NCBI RefSeq assembly: GCF_000750635.1
Contig: NZ_CCDM010000009.1
Span: 62,001-126,000, forward strand
Origin: Oceanobacillus jeddahensis
GTDB taxonomy: Bacteria > Bacillota > Bacilli > Bacillales > Amphibacillaceae
Direction of reading: 5' to 3'
DNA: 64,000 nucleotides
The notes below the pieces were generated by a model, which did not search any database, was not told the origin of the DNA, and worked only from the letters and a program-made list of their open reading frames with translations. The position numbers and the translations under genes were made by a program. Below, piece after piece: positions 17,693 through 26,271 of this stretch; the stretch's first letter is position 1, and every line of letters starts with the position of its first letter.

Positions 17693-18067
17693 TTATTTTT
17701 TCATTTTAATCTTTCCAGTCCACTTTTTAAATCCGCCTTTAAGCTGATAAATATCCTCAAACCCTTTTTTATGCAACAGCTGAGCAGCTCTTGCGGAACG
17801 GCTGCTATTTTGACAATACAGGTATACTGGCTTGTCCTTTCTTAATTCGACAAGTCTTTGCTTCATTTGTGTTACCGGTATATTACGTGCTCCCAGAATA
17901 TGACCTTTATCAAATTCCTGCGGCTCACGTACATCAATTAACTGCGCTTTACGATATCCTTCTACAAATTGGTCTTCTGTCAGTACATTTAAATAAGTCC
18001 GTTGTCTATAAAAGCGAAAAATAGTTATCGCAAGCAGAACAACTAAAGCAATGAGTAAAAATGTCAT
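17693..18067 (-). CDS. yqhL: Membrane-anchored rhodanese-like protein YqhL
   Basis: Single-domain sulfurtransferase of 124 residues. An N-terminal membrane helix (MTFLLIALVVLLAITIFRFY) anchors the rhodanese domain in the cytoplasm or at the membrane face. The active-site loop is CQNSSR, a six-residue loop with the catalytic Cys. LIDVREPQEFDKGHI is the typical CH2A region. The sulfur acceptor is unknown. In B. subtilis yqhL is followed by lipM and mntR; here a repeat and nrdJ come next. Confidence 0.9.
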   Translation of the reverse strand: MTFLLIALVVLLAITIFRFYRQRTYLNVLTEDQFVEGYRKAQLIDVREPQEFDKGHILGARNIPVTQMKQRLVELRKDKPVYLYCQNSSRSARAAQLLHKKGFEDIYQLKGGFKKWTGKIKMKK

Positions 18068-18235
18068 TTTGTTTCCCCCGTCTATCTTTATATTCTACAT
18101 CTTTATTATATGGGCAGTGATTTTATTTTTCAAAGTTTTTATTTGGCAAACGGATATTTATCCAAAAATAAATCATTTTTTAAGTCAAAGATATCGTTTT
18201 TTATAAATGAGGCGTTTTTTCTCTGGCTGGAAGGG

Positions 18236-18537
18236 AATAAAATAAGTAAACAGCTATAAAACGAAACTTCATTCAGTGGGAGTTTTTCGACGCACAACTC
18301 TTTACGATGGGACGAGTAATCGCAGTCCCAGTGGGAAGACCCCGCAGAAAAAAGTGGTCTTCTTTTTTCGAGGAGGCTGAGCTCAAGCCCATGGAAAGTG
18401 TAGTGTTTTCTGGGGTTGCGATTACTCACCCCACCATAACCCGTCGCAGCGGTCGGTTAACCTGACAACAATGGTAATCGTAGTCCCAGCCCCAGCTCCA
18501 GGACGTCGCGAACTTAGTCTGCTTCCTTAATTCTCCG
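18236..18537. repeat. Composite copy of the intergenic repeat family (reverse orientation)
   Basis: Reading plus strand, this begins with ATTCAGTGGGAG and GACGAGTAATCGCA (18311-18324), then an inner block, then TGCGATTACTCACCCCA (18417-18433). It continues with the MITE end TTAACCTGACAACA and finally GGACGTCGCGAACTTAGTC and TTCTCCGTGATAAAA, the reverse complement of segments at 33928-34150. The copy is thus interrupted by other material. A terminator-like hairpin (GAAGACC/GGTCTTC then T6, 18335-18368) lies inside. Frames crossing it are not genes. Confidence 0.8.
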
Positions 18538-18572
18538 TGATAAAATAAAAAGTTACTTGCTATTCTGATAAT

Positions 18573-18620
18573 TTACTATATATTGTGTCGGATTGATGAA
18601 ATAAGTACTATATATTGTTT
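18573..18620 (+). promoter_or_regulatory. Two NrdR boxes upstream of nrdJ
   Basis: Two copies of TACTATATATTGT, at 18573-18588 and 18605-18620, match the NrdR-box pattern ACACTATATATTGTGT at about 14 and 13 of 16 positions. Their starts are 32 bases apart, three helical turns, as in known tandem NrdR boxes. The second overlaps a possible -35 (TTGTTT, 18615-18620) with -10 TAAACT at 18639-18644. This predicts repression by the dATP/ATP-sensing NrdR. Confidence 0.72.
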
Positions 18621-18680
18621 TTTGGAAAGAGGATATGATAAACTAATAAGTAATCAATCGTAAGACAAGGAGCGATAACA

Positions 18681-21245
18681 TTGACGATCCATTTAGAATC
18701 ATTAAGACAGGTTAATATTGGTGCGCTTAATGAAGATATAAAAAAATTCGAAGCTGTCCATCCAATTACAGAAGAAATGCATATTACACACCAAGGTGTG
18801 TCCAGATTAGTTATGCTGGACCGGTATGCGTTTAAAGATACGGAGAAAAAGACGTTAAAACAAGGCGATTTTGTCGTTCTGACTGTGAAAGCAGATCCGA
18901 AATTTCCAGCACGCGGTCTAGGATTTATTATAGATATAAATTGGGAAGATAACAAGGCTAAAGTAGCTGTTGAATCAGATTATGTAGGAGTGTTAGATAA
19001 AGAAGAAGAACGAGAGAGCGGTATAATTACGCGATCTCTTGATGTGATTGAAAAACCATTAGAAATTTATTATGAACAAATTGCAAAAAGAAATGCGACG
19101 GGACTTTCAGAAGTAGAAGAAACAGAAGAAAGAAAATCCAGATCATTTGATGCATTCTATAATCAACTGGCGTCTATGAACTTTATTCCGGCAGGGCGTG
19201 TGCTCTATGGAGCAGGTGCTGAAACGGATGTAACCTACTTTAATTGTTATGTGATGCCGTTTGTACAGGATTCAAGAGAAGGGATATCGGATCACCGTAA
19301 ACAGGTGATGGAGATTATGTCACGAGGCGGTGGTGTCGGTACGAATGGTTCTACATTAAGACCGCGTAATGCATTAGCCAGAGGAGTGAACGGAAAATCT
19401 TCAGGCAGTGTTTCGTGGCTGGATGATATCGCTAAGCTGACAAATTTGGTTGAACAGGGCGGTTCCAGACGCGGCGCACAAATGATTATGCTTGTTGATT
19501 CGCATCCGGATATTGTTGAATTTATTATTTCTAAAATGCAAAATCCGCGTATTTTACGTTATTTAATGGAAAACACCGAGGATGAACAAATTAAGCAGCT
19601 GGCAAATGAGAAACTGAAATTTACTCCATTGAGTGAAACAGAATTTGACTTATATCAAGGAATTGTGAATTACAAAGCTATACCTGGTCAAGGCGGGTTT
19701 ACAGATGCTTCCATGAAGCAGGCAACGGATAAATTGCGTGATGGAGGGACTTATTCCGTCCATAACCCAGAATTTCTGGCAGGTGCTAATATCTCCGTTT
19801 GTATTACAAAAGAATTTATGGAAGCAGTAGAAAAAGACGATTATTATGAGCTGCGTTTTCCAGATGTAGAAAATTATACAGCAGAAGAAATGAAAGCTTA
19901 TAATGCACAGTGGCATGAAATAGGAGATGTCCGTCAGTGGGAAGAAATGGGCTATGGCGTTCGTGTTTACCGAAAAGTCAAAGCAAAAGAGCTGTGGAAC
20001 TTAATCAATATTTGTGCTACGTATTCTGCAGAACCGGGTATTTTCTTTATTGATAATGCGAATGACATGACAAATGCAAAAGCGTATGGTCAACAGGTTG
20101 TCGCGACAAATCCTTGTGGAGAACAGCCGCTTGCACCATTTTCTGTTTGTAATTTAGCTGCTGTCAACCTTGCGGAAATGGCAGATAAAAAGACCAAAAC
20201 GGTAAATGTAGAAAAATTAAAAGATACGGTGGAGACCGGTGTACGGATGCAAGATAATGTGATTGATGCAACGCCATATTTCCTGGCTGAAAATAGAAAG
20301 CAGGCTTTAGGTGAGAGACGTGTCGGTTTAGGCGTGATGGGGCTGCATGATTTATTAATTTATTGCGAAACAGCTTACGGTTCAGAAGAAGGAAATAATC
20401 TGGTGGATCAAGTGTTTGAAATCATTGCAACAACTGCCTATCGCACATCCATTGAGTTAGCGAAAGAAAAAGGAAGTTTCCCGTTTTTAGTTGGTGAAAC
20501 AGAAGAGGAAACCAAAACATTGCGTGAACGTTTTATCCAAACAGGTTATATGCAAAAAATGCCTGCAGATATCCGTGAAGACGTGTTAGAATACGGTATC
20601 CGCAACTCACACTTGTTGACTGTCGCTCCGACCGGAAGCACAGGTACAATGGTTGGCGTAAGTACAGGCCTTGAACCGTACTTCTCCTTTTCTTATTATA
20701 GAAGTGGACGATTAGGCAAATTTATTGAAGTAAAAGCAGATATTGTTGAGGAATATTTAAAAGAACATCCGGAAGCAGCAGACAAAGACTTACCAGATTG
20801 GTTTGTTACTGCAATGGATCTGAGCCCTGAAGCGCATGCTGATACACAATGTGTGATTCAGCGCTGGGTAGACAGTTCCATTTCCAAAACAGTAAATGCA
20901 CCGAAAGGGTATACGGTCGATCAAGTAGAAAGCGTATATCGTCGTCTTTACAATGGCGGTGCAAAAGGCGGTACAGTCTATGTGGATGGAAGCAGAGATT
21001 CTCAAGTATTAACCTTAAAAGCAGAAGATAACCAAGCAGGGGAGCAGACAGAATTATTCCCGGATGAGGAAGAAGATAAAAAGGTTGTCCTTATGGACAC
21101 CATTCAGGAATTGGATAAAACGAATGTAACGATTGGTTCCGAGGTAGGAGATACGTGTCCAGTTTGCCGAGAGGGAAGCGTGGAAGATATCGGCGGTTGT
21201 AATACTTGCACCAGCTGTGGAGCGCAATTGAAATGTGGATTGTAA
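18681..21245 (+). CDS. nrdJ: Class II (adenosylcobalamin-dependent) ribonucleotide reductase
   Basis: Cytoplasmic enzyme making deoxyribonucleotides with a B12-generated thiyl radical; it works with or without oxygen. The 854-residue protein shows FNCYVMP, the long glycine-rich RGGGVGTNGSTLRPRN, the active-site loop NPCGEQPL, APTGSTGTMVGVSTG and a C-terminal cysteine tail CPVCREG...CTSCGAQLKCGL that rereduces the active site. The start is TTG 18681 with AAGGAG upstream. No cobalamin riboswitch is visible; two NrdR boxes are. The gene sits where B. subtilis has lipM, so it is an insertion in the local order. Confidence 0.94.
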   Translation: MTIHLESLRQVNIGALNEDIKKFEAVHPITEEMHITHQGVSRLVMLDRYAFKDTEKKTLKQGDFVVLTVKADPKFPARGLGFIIDINWEDNKAKVAVESDYVGVLDKEEERESGIITRSLDVIEKPLEIYYEQIAKRNATGLSEVEETEERKSRSFDAFYNQLASMNFIPAGRVLYGAGAETDVTYFNCYVMPFVQDSREGISDHRKQVMEIMSRGGGVGTNGSTLRPRNALARGVNGKSSGSVSWLDDIAKLTNLVEQGGSRRGAQMIMLVDSHPDIVEFIISKMQNPRILRYLMENTEDEQIKQLANEKLKFTPLSETEFDLYQGIVNYKAIPGQGGFTDASMKQATDKLRDGGTYSVHNPEFLAGANISVCITKEFMEAVEKDDYYELRFPDVENYTAEEMKAYNAQWHEIGDVRQWEEMGYGVRVYRKVKAKELWNLINICATYSAEPGIFFIDNANDMTNAKAYGQQVVATNPCGEQPLAPFSVCNLAAVNLAEMADKKTKTVNVEKLKDTVETGVRMQDNVIDATPYFLAENRKQALGERRVGLGVMGLHDLLIYCETAYGSEEGNNLVDQVFEIIATTAYRTSIELAKEKGSFPFLVGETEEETKTLRERFIQTGYMQKMPADIREDVLEYGIRNSHLLTVAPTGSTGTMVGVSTGLEPYFSFSYYRSGRLGKFIEVKADIVEEYLKEHPEAADKDLPDWFVTAMDLSPEAHADTQCVIQRWVDSSISKTVNAPKGYTVDQVESVYRRLYNGGAKGGTVYVDGSRDSQVLTLKAEDNQAGEQTELFPDEEEDKKVVLMDTIQELDKTNVTIGSEVGDTCPVCREGSVEDIGGCNTCTSCGAQLKCGL

Positions 21246-21250
21246 ATAAG

Positions 21251-21281
21251 AAAGAGAGCGGTTCTGTACCGTTCTCTTTTT
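21251..21281. terminator. Terminator between nrdJ and the ABC permease gene
   Basis: Stem AAAGAGAGCGGT/ACCGTTCTCTTT (one mismatch) with T run; converging genes on both sides. Confidence 0.8.
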
Positions 21282-21289
21282 GTCATATA

Positions 21290-22063
21290 TTAATATTGTC
21301 CTAACAATCCTTTTTTCATTGCTATGCGTTCACAGTATTTAAAAAATAGAAGACCGACAATAAAATAAACAGAAGCATTTATCAATAAAAGTACTAACGG
21401 AAGCCAACCAATATCCATCAATGTTTGCCCATCAATCATAATATCTCTGACTAAATCAACGCCGATCACAAAAGGCAGAAAATACATGAACGGAGATGCT
21501 GCAAGCGGAATAAAGGTCAGCCCTGCCAATAGAAATTGTAGGATCTGTAAAAAAGCTTGAATTTGTTTGTAAACAATGGCCAGTCCTCCAACCATCAATC
21601 CAACACCATACATCCCGAAAACGGTTAAAACAAACACTGGAAAAATAGATAACACATCAATATTAAGCCATTGTCCTGCTGTTAGCATGGTAATAACTAA
21701 CAAAGCAAAAATAATAATTCCGTAAATAATCGTAGTGGCAATTAATCGTGTGCTTAAAATTCGCCAGATACCCATTGGGGACATCGATAATTGTTCAAGC
21801 GTACCGCGAATTGCTTCATTTACAATTTCAAAACCAAACATTTGAATGACACTAAGTGCTAAAAACCAGAAGATATAGTTAACAATCACGAATTGAATAT
21901 TTGCATCCTGTGTCGACGGATCACCAAAAAAATGAATGACTCCAAATAATCCTAAAAAAATAAAGTAAAAAGTTAAAACAAGAGCGATGGTATTAGGTAG
22001 ATAACGTTTCAGCTCCAGGTATTCTTTCCGCAGATTAGCACGAAACAGGTTAATCCATTGCAT
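21290..22063 (-). CDS. ABC-2 type transporter permease
   Basis: Membrane subunit of an ABC exporter, 257 residues with about six helices (for example TIALVLTFYFIFLGLFG and VFVLTVFGMYGVGLMVGG). The motif EIVNEAIRGTLEQLSMSP is the cytoplasmic coupling region of ABC-2 permeases. It overlaps the ATPase gene by 14 bases and forms a two-gene operon with it. The substrate cannot be told from sequence; drug, lantibiotic or lipid export are all possible. Good GGGAG ribosome site. Confidence 0.85.
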   Translation of the reverse strand: MQWINLFRANLRKEYLELKRYLPNTIALVLTFYFIFLGLFGVIHFFGDPSTQDANIQFVIVNYIFWFLALSVIQMFGFEIVNEAIRGTLEQLSMSPMGIWRILSTRLIATTIIYGIIIFALLVITMLTAGQWLNIDVLSIFPVFVLTVFGMYGVGLMVGGLAIVYKQIQAFLQILQFLLAGLTFIPLAASPFMYFLPFVIGVDLVRDIMIDGQTLMDIGWLPLVLLLINASVYFIVGLLFFKYCERIAMKKGLLGQY

Positions 22064-23024
22064 GTTGGCAGTCTCCCTCTATAATTTTTAAAAATACTTC
22101 ATCAAATCGAATTGCTTTCCGGTCAATCGAATCAATTGGCGTACGATTCAATTGCAATACTTGAAAAATCTGATAAATATCTTCACTTTTCTCCAGCTGT
22201 ACAGTAAGATAACTGTATGCTTGATCCTCCACATATTCATTCGTCGGAAAGCGTGCTGTAATTGCTTCCTGCTGTTCAAGGGACAAAGGTTCATTTAAAG
22301 TGAGTTTGTAAGAGCGCACTTCAAATAATTTTATTAATTCGTCCACTCTCTGATCGATAACGACGGTTCCTTGGTTAATAATGACGGTGCGATCGCAAAT
22401 ATCCTGGATAACTTCCATATCGTGGGAGCTGATGATAATGGTACGCTGATAATTTTTAACGATTGATTTTAATATCTCTCTAACCTCTAATCCTGTCTGT
22501 ACATCCAGCCCCAGAGTCGGTTCATCTAAGAGCATTACTTCTGTATTAGCAAGCATTGCCACGGCTATCGCTAATTTTTGCTGCATGCCGCGGGAAAGCC
22601 GATTTACCAATTCATTTTCTTTATCTTTCAGTCGGAACATCTCCAGTAATTCGTCAATTTCCTCTTTGACTTCCTTTCTTGACTTGCCCCTGTTTCCAGC
22701 AAAATACTCCAGGTTTTCTTTGACGGTAAGCCGCCAATATAAATTACGATTTCCTTCTAGTACAGCGCTGATATGATGTAACGATTCTAAGCGTTTCTCC
22801 GTGTTAGGTACTTCTTTTATCTTTATTTCACCACTATCCGGATATAACAAACCACAGATTAATTTTATTGTAGTCGTTTTTCCCGCTCCATTGGGTCCAA
22901 GTAGGCCAAGTATTTCTCCTTTATATACATTAAAATGAACATCCTTGACCGCTTGAATCACTTTTTTTGATTTTCTTTTCCGGTAGGTTTTATTTAAATA
23001 GTTAATTTCGATTATTTTCTCCAC
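22050..23024 (-). CDS. ABC exporter ATP-binding protein
   Basis: Cytoplasmic ATPase of 324 residues. Walker A is GPNGAGKTT, the Q-loop is near LEGNRNLYWRLT, the signature is LSRGMQQKL and Walker B is VMLLDEPTLGLD, followed by the H-loop SSHDMEV. About 90 residues after the ATPase core form a C-terminal accessory domain, common in ABC-2 exporter ATPases. The start has AGGGATAAGG upstream. Substrate unknown; the neighbour encodes its permease. Confidence 0.88.
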   Translation of the reverse strand: MEKIIEINYLNKTYRKRKSKKVIQAVKDVHFNVYKGEILGLLGPNGAGKTTTIKLICGLLYPDSGEIKIKEVPNTEKRLESLHHISAVLEGNRNLYWRLTVKENLEYFAGNRGKSRKEVKEEIDELLEMFRLKDKENELVNRLSRGMQQKLAIAVAMLANTEVMLLDEPTLGLDVQTGLEVREILKSIVKNYQRTIIISSHDMEVIQDICDRTVIINQGTVVIDQRVDELIKLFEVRSYKLTLNEPLSLEQQEAITARFPTNEYVEDQAYSYLTVQLEKSEDIYQIFQVLQLNRTPIDSIDRKAIRFDEVFLKIIEGDCQHAMD

Positions 23025-23325
23025 CTTATCCCTCCTCTTTCTGAAATAATTGTAGCAATTGTCAAAAATCCGAACAACAATCCAACGAAGGAAATAAGCT
23101 CCGTCTTAAGACGTATAGTAAAGAATTAAATTCTGTTCTTTTTAATTTGCTTAGATAACAAAAGAGTTGTAATAATGGATGCATGAAAAAGACAATAACT
23201 TGAGTTTTATAGAAAAATCAGCTATTATTGAAATAGAAAAAAAGTTTCCTTTGATAAAAAAAATTAATATTCTTATTAAAGGTGTTCATGTTTCCTGATG
23301 AAAAAACATAGAAAGGAGCTTTTTT
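23025..23325. other. Intergenic region before mntR
   Basis: AT-rich, divergent between the exporter and mntR. A possible mntR promoter is TTGAAA (23228-23233), 17 bases, TTGATA (23251-23256). I see no repeat or RNA structure otherwise. Confidence 0.4.
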
Positions 23326-23745
23326 ATGCCTACACCAAGCATGGAAGACTACATTGAAATCATTTATAATTTAATAGAAGCTAAAGGATACGCCAGAGTA
23401 TCATCCATTGCAGAAGCATTAGAAGTGCATCCTTCCTCTGTGACAAAAATGGTACAGAAATTGGACAAGGATAATTATTTAGATTATGAAAAGTATCGTG
23501 GATTTGTATTAACATCGAAGGGTAAGAAGATCGGTGAACGACTTGTTTTCAGACACGAGCTGTTAGAAGATTTTCTGGAGCTGATTGGAGTAGATGAAGA
23601 ACATATATATAATGATGTGGAGGGGATCGAGCATCATCTTAGCTGGAATTCCATTGACAGAATAGCAGATGTGGTTGCTTATTTTAAGGAAGATGAAGAA
23701 CGGAGAAATGAGTTACAAAAAATAAGCGAAGCAAATAAAGCATAG
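23326..23745 (+). CDS. mntR: Manganese-dependent transcriptional regulator MntR
   Basis: DtxR-family repressor controlling manganese uptake and efflux, 139 residues. It has an N-terminal winged helix (SSIAEALEVHPSSVTKMVQ) and a dimerisation domain, with no SH3 domain. All six metal ligands known from B. subtilis MntR are kept: Asp8, Glu11, His77, Glu99, Glu102 and His103. The ribosome site GAAAGGAGC is strong. In B. subtilis mntR (yqhN) also precedes yqhO. A hairpin terminator follows. Confidence 0.95.
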   Translation: MPTPSMEDYIEIIYNLIEAKGYARVSSIAEALEVHPSSVTKMVQKLDKDNYLDYEKYRGFVLTSKGKKIGERLVFRHELLEDFLELIGVDEEHIYNDVEGIEHHLSWNSIDRIADVVAYFKEDEERRNELQKISEANKA

Positions 23746-23774
23746 CCGGTTGTTCAAAGAACGACTGGTTTTTT
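23744..23774 (+). terminator. Terminator of mntR
   Basis: Ten-pair stem GCCGGTTGTT/AACGACTGGT with three G-U pairs, then six T. Confidence 0.75.
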
Positions 23775-23939
23775 GATTTCTTTTTTTACATATGGTATAG
23801 ATTTAATTTGCTTAAGTGACTTAATAAGTAGAGCCATTACAATAGCCTTTTCCCTATCCTCAGATTAAACCAGTACGCATAATGAACAAGCTAAGAAACG
23901 TATAAATCAATAAGCACCTAAATGGGATGGAGCGATGTG

Positions 23940-24830
23940 ATGAAAATTGATGCTGTGTTTTCAGGCGGGGGAGTGAAGGGGTTTGCTTATGTTGGCGTAT
24001 TAGAATCTTGGGAAGAGAAAAATTTACAAGTAGAGCGTGCTGCTGGAACTTCTGCTGGTGCTATTATAGCAGGACTCCTTGCTGCGGGTTATCACAGTAA
24101 AGATATTAAAGAATTAATGAAATCTTTGGATGTCCAAAATTTAGCTGATCAGCCACTATTATCAAAGCTATTACCGGTGACAAAGTGGCTATTTCTCTAT
24201 TTTCAATTAGGATTATATAAAGGAGAGACACTGGAAACGTGGTTGAGAGAAGTACTGGCCAAGCAAAATATATACCAATTTGGTGATTTAAAACCAGGCG
24301 CGTTAAAGGTTGTAGTCAGTGATCTATCTTTAGGGAAATTGGTTGTTATTCCAGATGATTTGGAACGTGTTTATGGGTTACATCCGGATACGTTCTCTGT
24401 AGCAGCAGCTATTCGTATGAGTGCAGGGTTTCCGTATTTTTTTATGCCAAAAAGAATACAAGGAAAAAATAAAGAAAAAAGTGTTATCGTGGACGGAGGC
24501 TTACTCAGCAATTTTCCCTTATGGATTTTTTCAGAAGATGAGGAGAAGAAAACACGTCCAATCATTGGGGTAAGATTAACAGACCCTTCTTCATCTCTGG
24601 AACCACGTGAAATTCGAAATGCTCTCCATATGTTTCCTTCCCTTTTTGCAACGATGAAACAGGCACATGATAATCGGTATATTTCCAAACATCAAGCAGA
24701 CCATATTATTTTTGTTCCCACTCCTGAACAGAACTCCATGAATTTTAATATTACGGAGGAAAGCAGAGAAAAGCTTCGGCAAATAGGGAAAGAGTCCAGT
24801 GAGAAATTTTTACGTACATGGAGTGGTTAG
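23940..24830 (+). CDS. yqhO: Patatin-like phospholipase YqhO
   Basis: Serine lipid hydrolase with the patatin fold, 296 residues. The oxyanion motif is GGGVKGFAYVG, the nucleophile elbow GTSAG, and the dyad aspartate is in VDGGLLSNFP. Its natural substrate is unknown; it probably acts on membrane lipids from the cytoplasmic side. ATG 23940 is used with GGAG ten bases upstream; 23922 is in frame but lies on that ribosome site. Neighbours mntR and yqhP match B. subtilis order. Confidence 0.9.
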   Translation: MKIDAVFSGGGVKGFAYVGVLESWEEKNLQVERAAGTSAGAIIAGLLAAGYHSKDIKELMKSLDVQNLADQPLLSKLLPVTKWLFLYFQLGLYKGETLETWLREVLAKQNIYQFGDLKPGALKVVVSDLSLGKLVVIPDDLERVYGLHPDTFSVAAAIRMSAGFPYFFMPKRIQGKNKEKSVIVDGGLLSNFPLWIFSEDEEKKTRPIIGVRLTDPSSSLEPREIRNALHMFPSLFATMKQAHDNRYISKHQADHIIFVPTPEQNSMNFNITEESREKLRQIGKESSEKFLRTWSG

Positions 24831-24871
24831 GCTTAGTTCTATAAGAAAAGATAATGTGACAGATAAATTAG

Positions 24872-24920
24872 AAGAAAAAGTGCATTCAAATAAAAGATCT
24901 ATTTGAATGCACTTTTTCTT
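24872..24920. terminator. Bidirectional terminator between yqhO and yqhP
   Basis: A perfect 21-bp stem (24872-24892 with 24900-24920) carrying A and T runs at its ends, between converging genes. Confidence 0.9.
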
Positions 24921-24998
24921 AGTGAAAATGAAATTTTAGGAGAAATGAAAAAGGAGCTCAATGTCCAAGCTCCTGCATCTATCGTATTAAAATCTCTT

Positions 24999-25382
24999 TT
25001 AAGATGAAACACGGTTCTTTTTCTTCGCTTTGTTTCCTTCAATGACACGTAAATGACTTGCTTTTTTAGGATTTCTTTTCTTTTGGCTTACTTTTTGAGA
25101 ACTGGACCCAGTTCGCTTTACAGCCTGCTGGTGACCATATTTAGATTTAGATTGCTTTACAGCCTGCTTATATTTTTTCATATTATCTCGCTGCCGCCCG
25201 GATGGTTGCTGCCTGCGTATGAGAAAGAAATAAACCAATCCAAAAATAGCTGCCCCTATTCCAATCGAAATCAATAATCTTGATAGAAATGCGGCTGTAT
25301 TACCAAATAACTGTGTAAATAACCCGAAAGCCGCAAAAGCAATAATTACATAAACAAAAATAGATACTGCTTTATTTCTCAA
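24999..25382 (-). CDS. yqhP: YqhP family (SA1362-like) membrane protein
   Basis: A 127-residue protein with two N-terminal membrane helices and a very basic cytoplasmic tail (KKYKQAVKQSKSKY, QKKRNPKKASHLRVI). Unknown function. The start is TTG 25382, which has an ideal AAAGGAGG seven bases upstream; an upstream start at 25406 would be inside the ribosome site. The arrangement divergent from yqhR and convergent with yqhO is as in B. subtilis. Confidence 0.82.
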   Translation of the reverse strand: MRNKAVSIFVYVIIAFAAFGLFTQLFGNTAAFLSRLLISIGIGAAIFGLVYFFLIRRQQPSGRQRDNMKKYKQAVKQSKSKYGHQQAVKRTGSSSQKVSQKKRNPKKASHLRVIEGNKAKKKNRVSS

Positions 25383-25682
25383 TTGAAATCCTCCTTTCTC
25401 ACACATTATTTATGCTTTTATTTTACCATATTATGCTAGAGTACGTCTGTTAAGAGACTTCTACTGAAGCGACATTTATTCGTTCTGTCTAAAAGCGCTG
25501 TATCTACTTTGTTCTGTTGAAAACATTTGGGGACGTAGAAGTCATCATCTCCAGCAATAACTGCTCTCTTGTTACTTATTTATTCCCTCTTTCATGAAAA
25601 ATATTCCCACAGATTTTCAGAAAGATTATTTCATCATACTAGTTTCCCTATTTGGTCATACTAGAGGTGGAGGTGTGTGATA

Positions 25683-26189
25683 ATGAGACGTATGTCAAAA
25701 AAACAACAACTAAATGATAATGAAGAATCTGTGTTAAAAAAATCAATGTATACGGGCTTTATCGGAGGAGTTCTATTTAGCTTACTTGCAAGCGCGATGT
25801 ACTACTTTAATTTTTTGGAGGTTAATCCAAAGTCATATCTGCTAACTTCCTGGGTGTCGAACGCATGGACAGATACATGGTTGGGGGTGCTTTTTACAAC
25901 GATTCTGGCTGGAGTAGTTTCTTTGCTTGTTGCTTTTCTATATTATTTGGTTTTCAGAAAAATAAAGTATATGTGGGTAGGGATAGTATATGGTTTTATT
26001 TTATGGACAATTCTATTTCTTTTATTCCGTCCGATATTTAGTGATATCCCTGCTGTCATGGAGTGGTCACTAAATACCTGGATAACCACGATATGTTTAT
26101 TCATATTATATGGAACATTTATAGGCTATTCCATCTCCTATGATTATATGGATTCGAAGCAGACCGAAGATATCATCAATAAAAGCTAG
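25683..26189 (+). CDS. yqhR: YqhR (FigP) family membrane protein
   Basis: A 168-residue protein with four membrane helices (TGFIGGVLFSLLASAMYYF, VLFTTILAGVVSLLVAFLYY, WVGIVYGFILWTILFLLF, TTICLFILYGTFIGYS). In B. subtilis YqhR was shown to partner SpoVAF in an ion channel that speeds spore germination and was renamed FigP (from memory). A spoVAF end is at the start of this window. ATG 25683 is chosen with GGAGGTG upstream; GTG 25677 is possible. The gene yqhQ, which precedes it in B. subtilis, is absent. Confidence 0.82.
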   Translation: MRRMSKKQQLNDNEESVLKKSMYTGFIGGVLFSLLASAMYYFNFLEVNPKSYLLTSWVSNAWTDTWLGVLFTTILAGVVSLLVAFLYYLVFRKIKYMWVGIVYGFILWTILFLLFRPIFSDIPAVMEWSLNTWITTICLFILYGTFIGYSISYDYMDSKQTEDIINKS

Positions 26190-26271
26190 CATCTTCCTAG
26201 GGTTATTCAAATGAAACGATATATGATAAAATGACTAATGACACTTGAGATTTTGGAGAGGATGAAGCCTT

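Noticed and set aside
18139..18429. A 96-codon minus-strand frame
   Set aside because: It is made entirely of intergenic repeat sequence and lacks a ribosome site.
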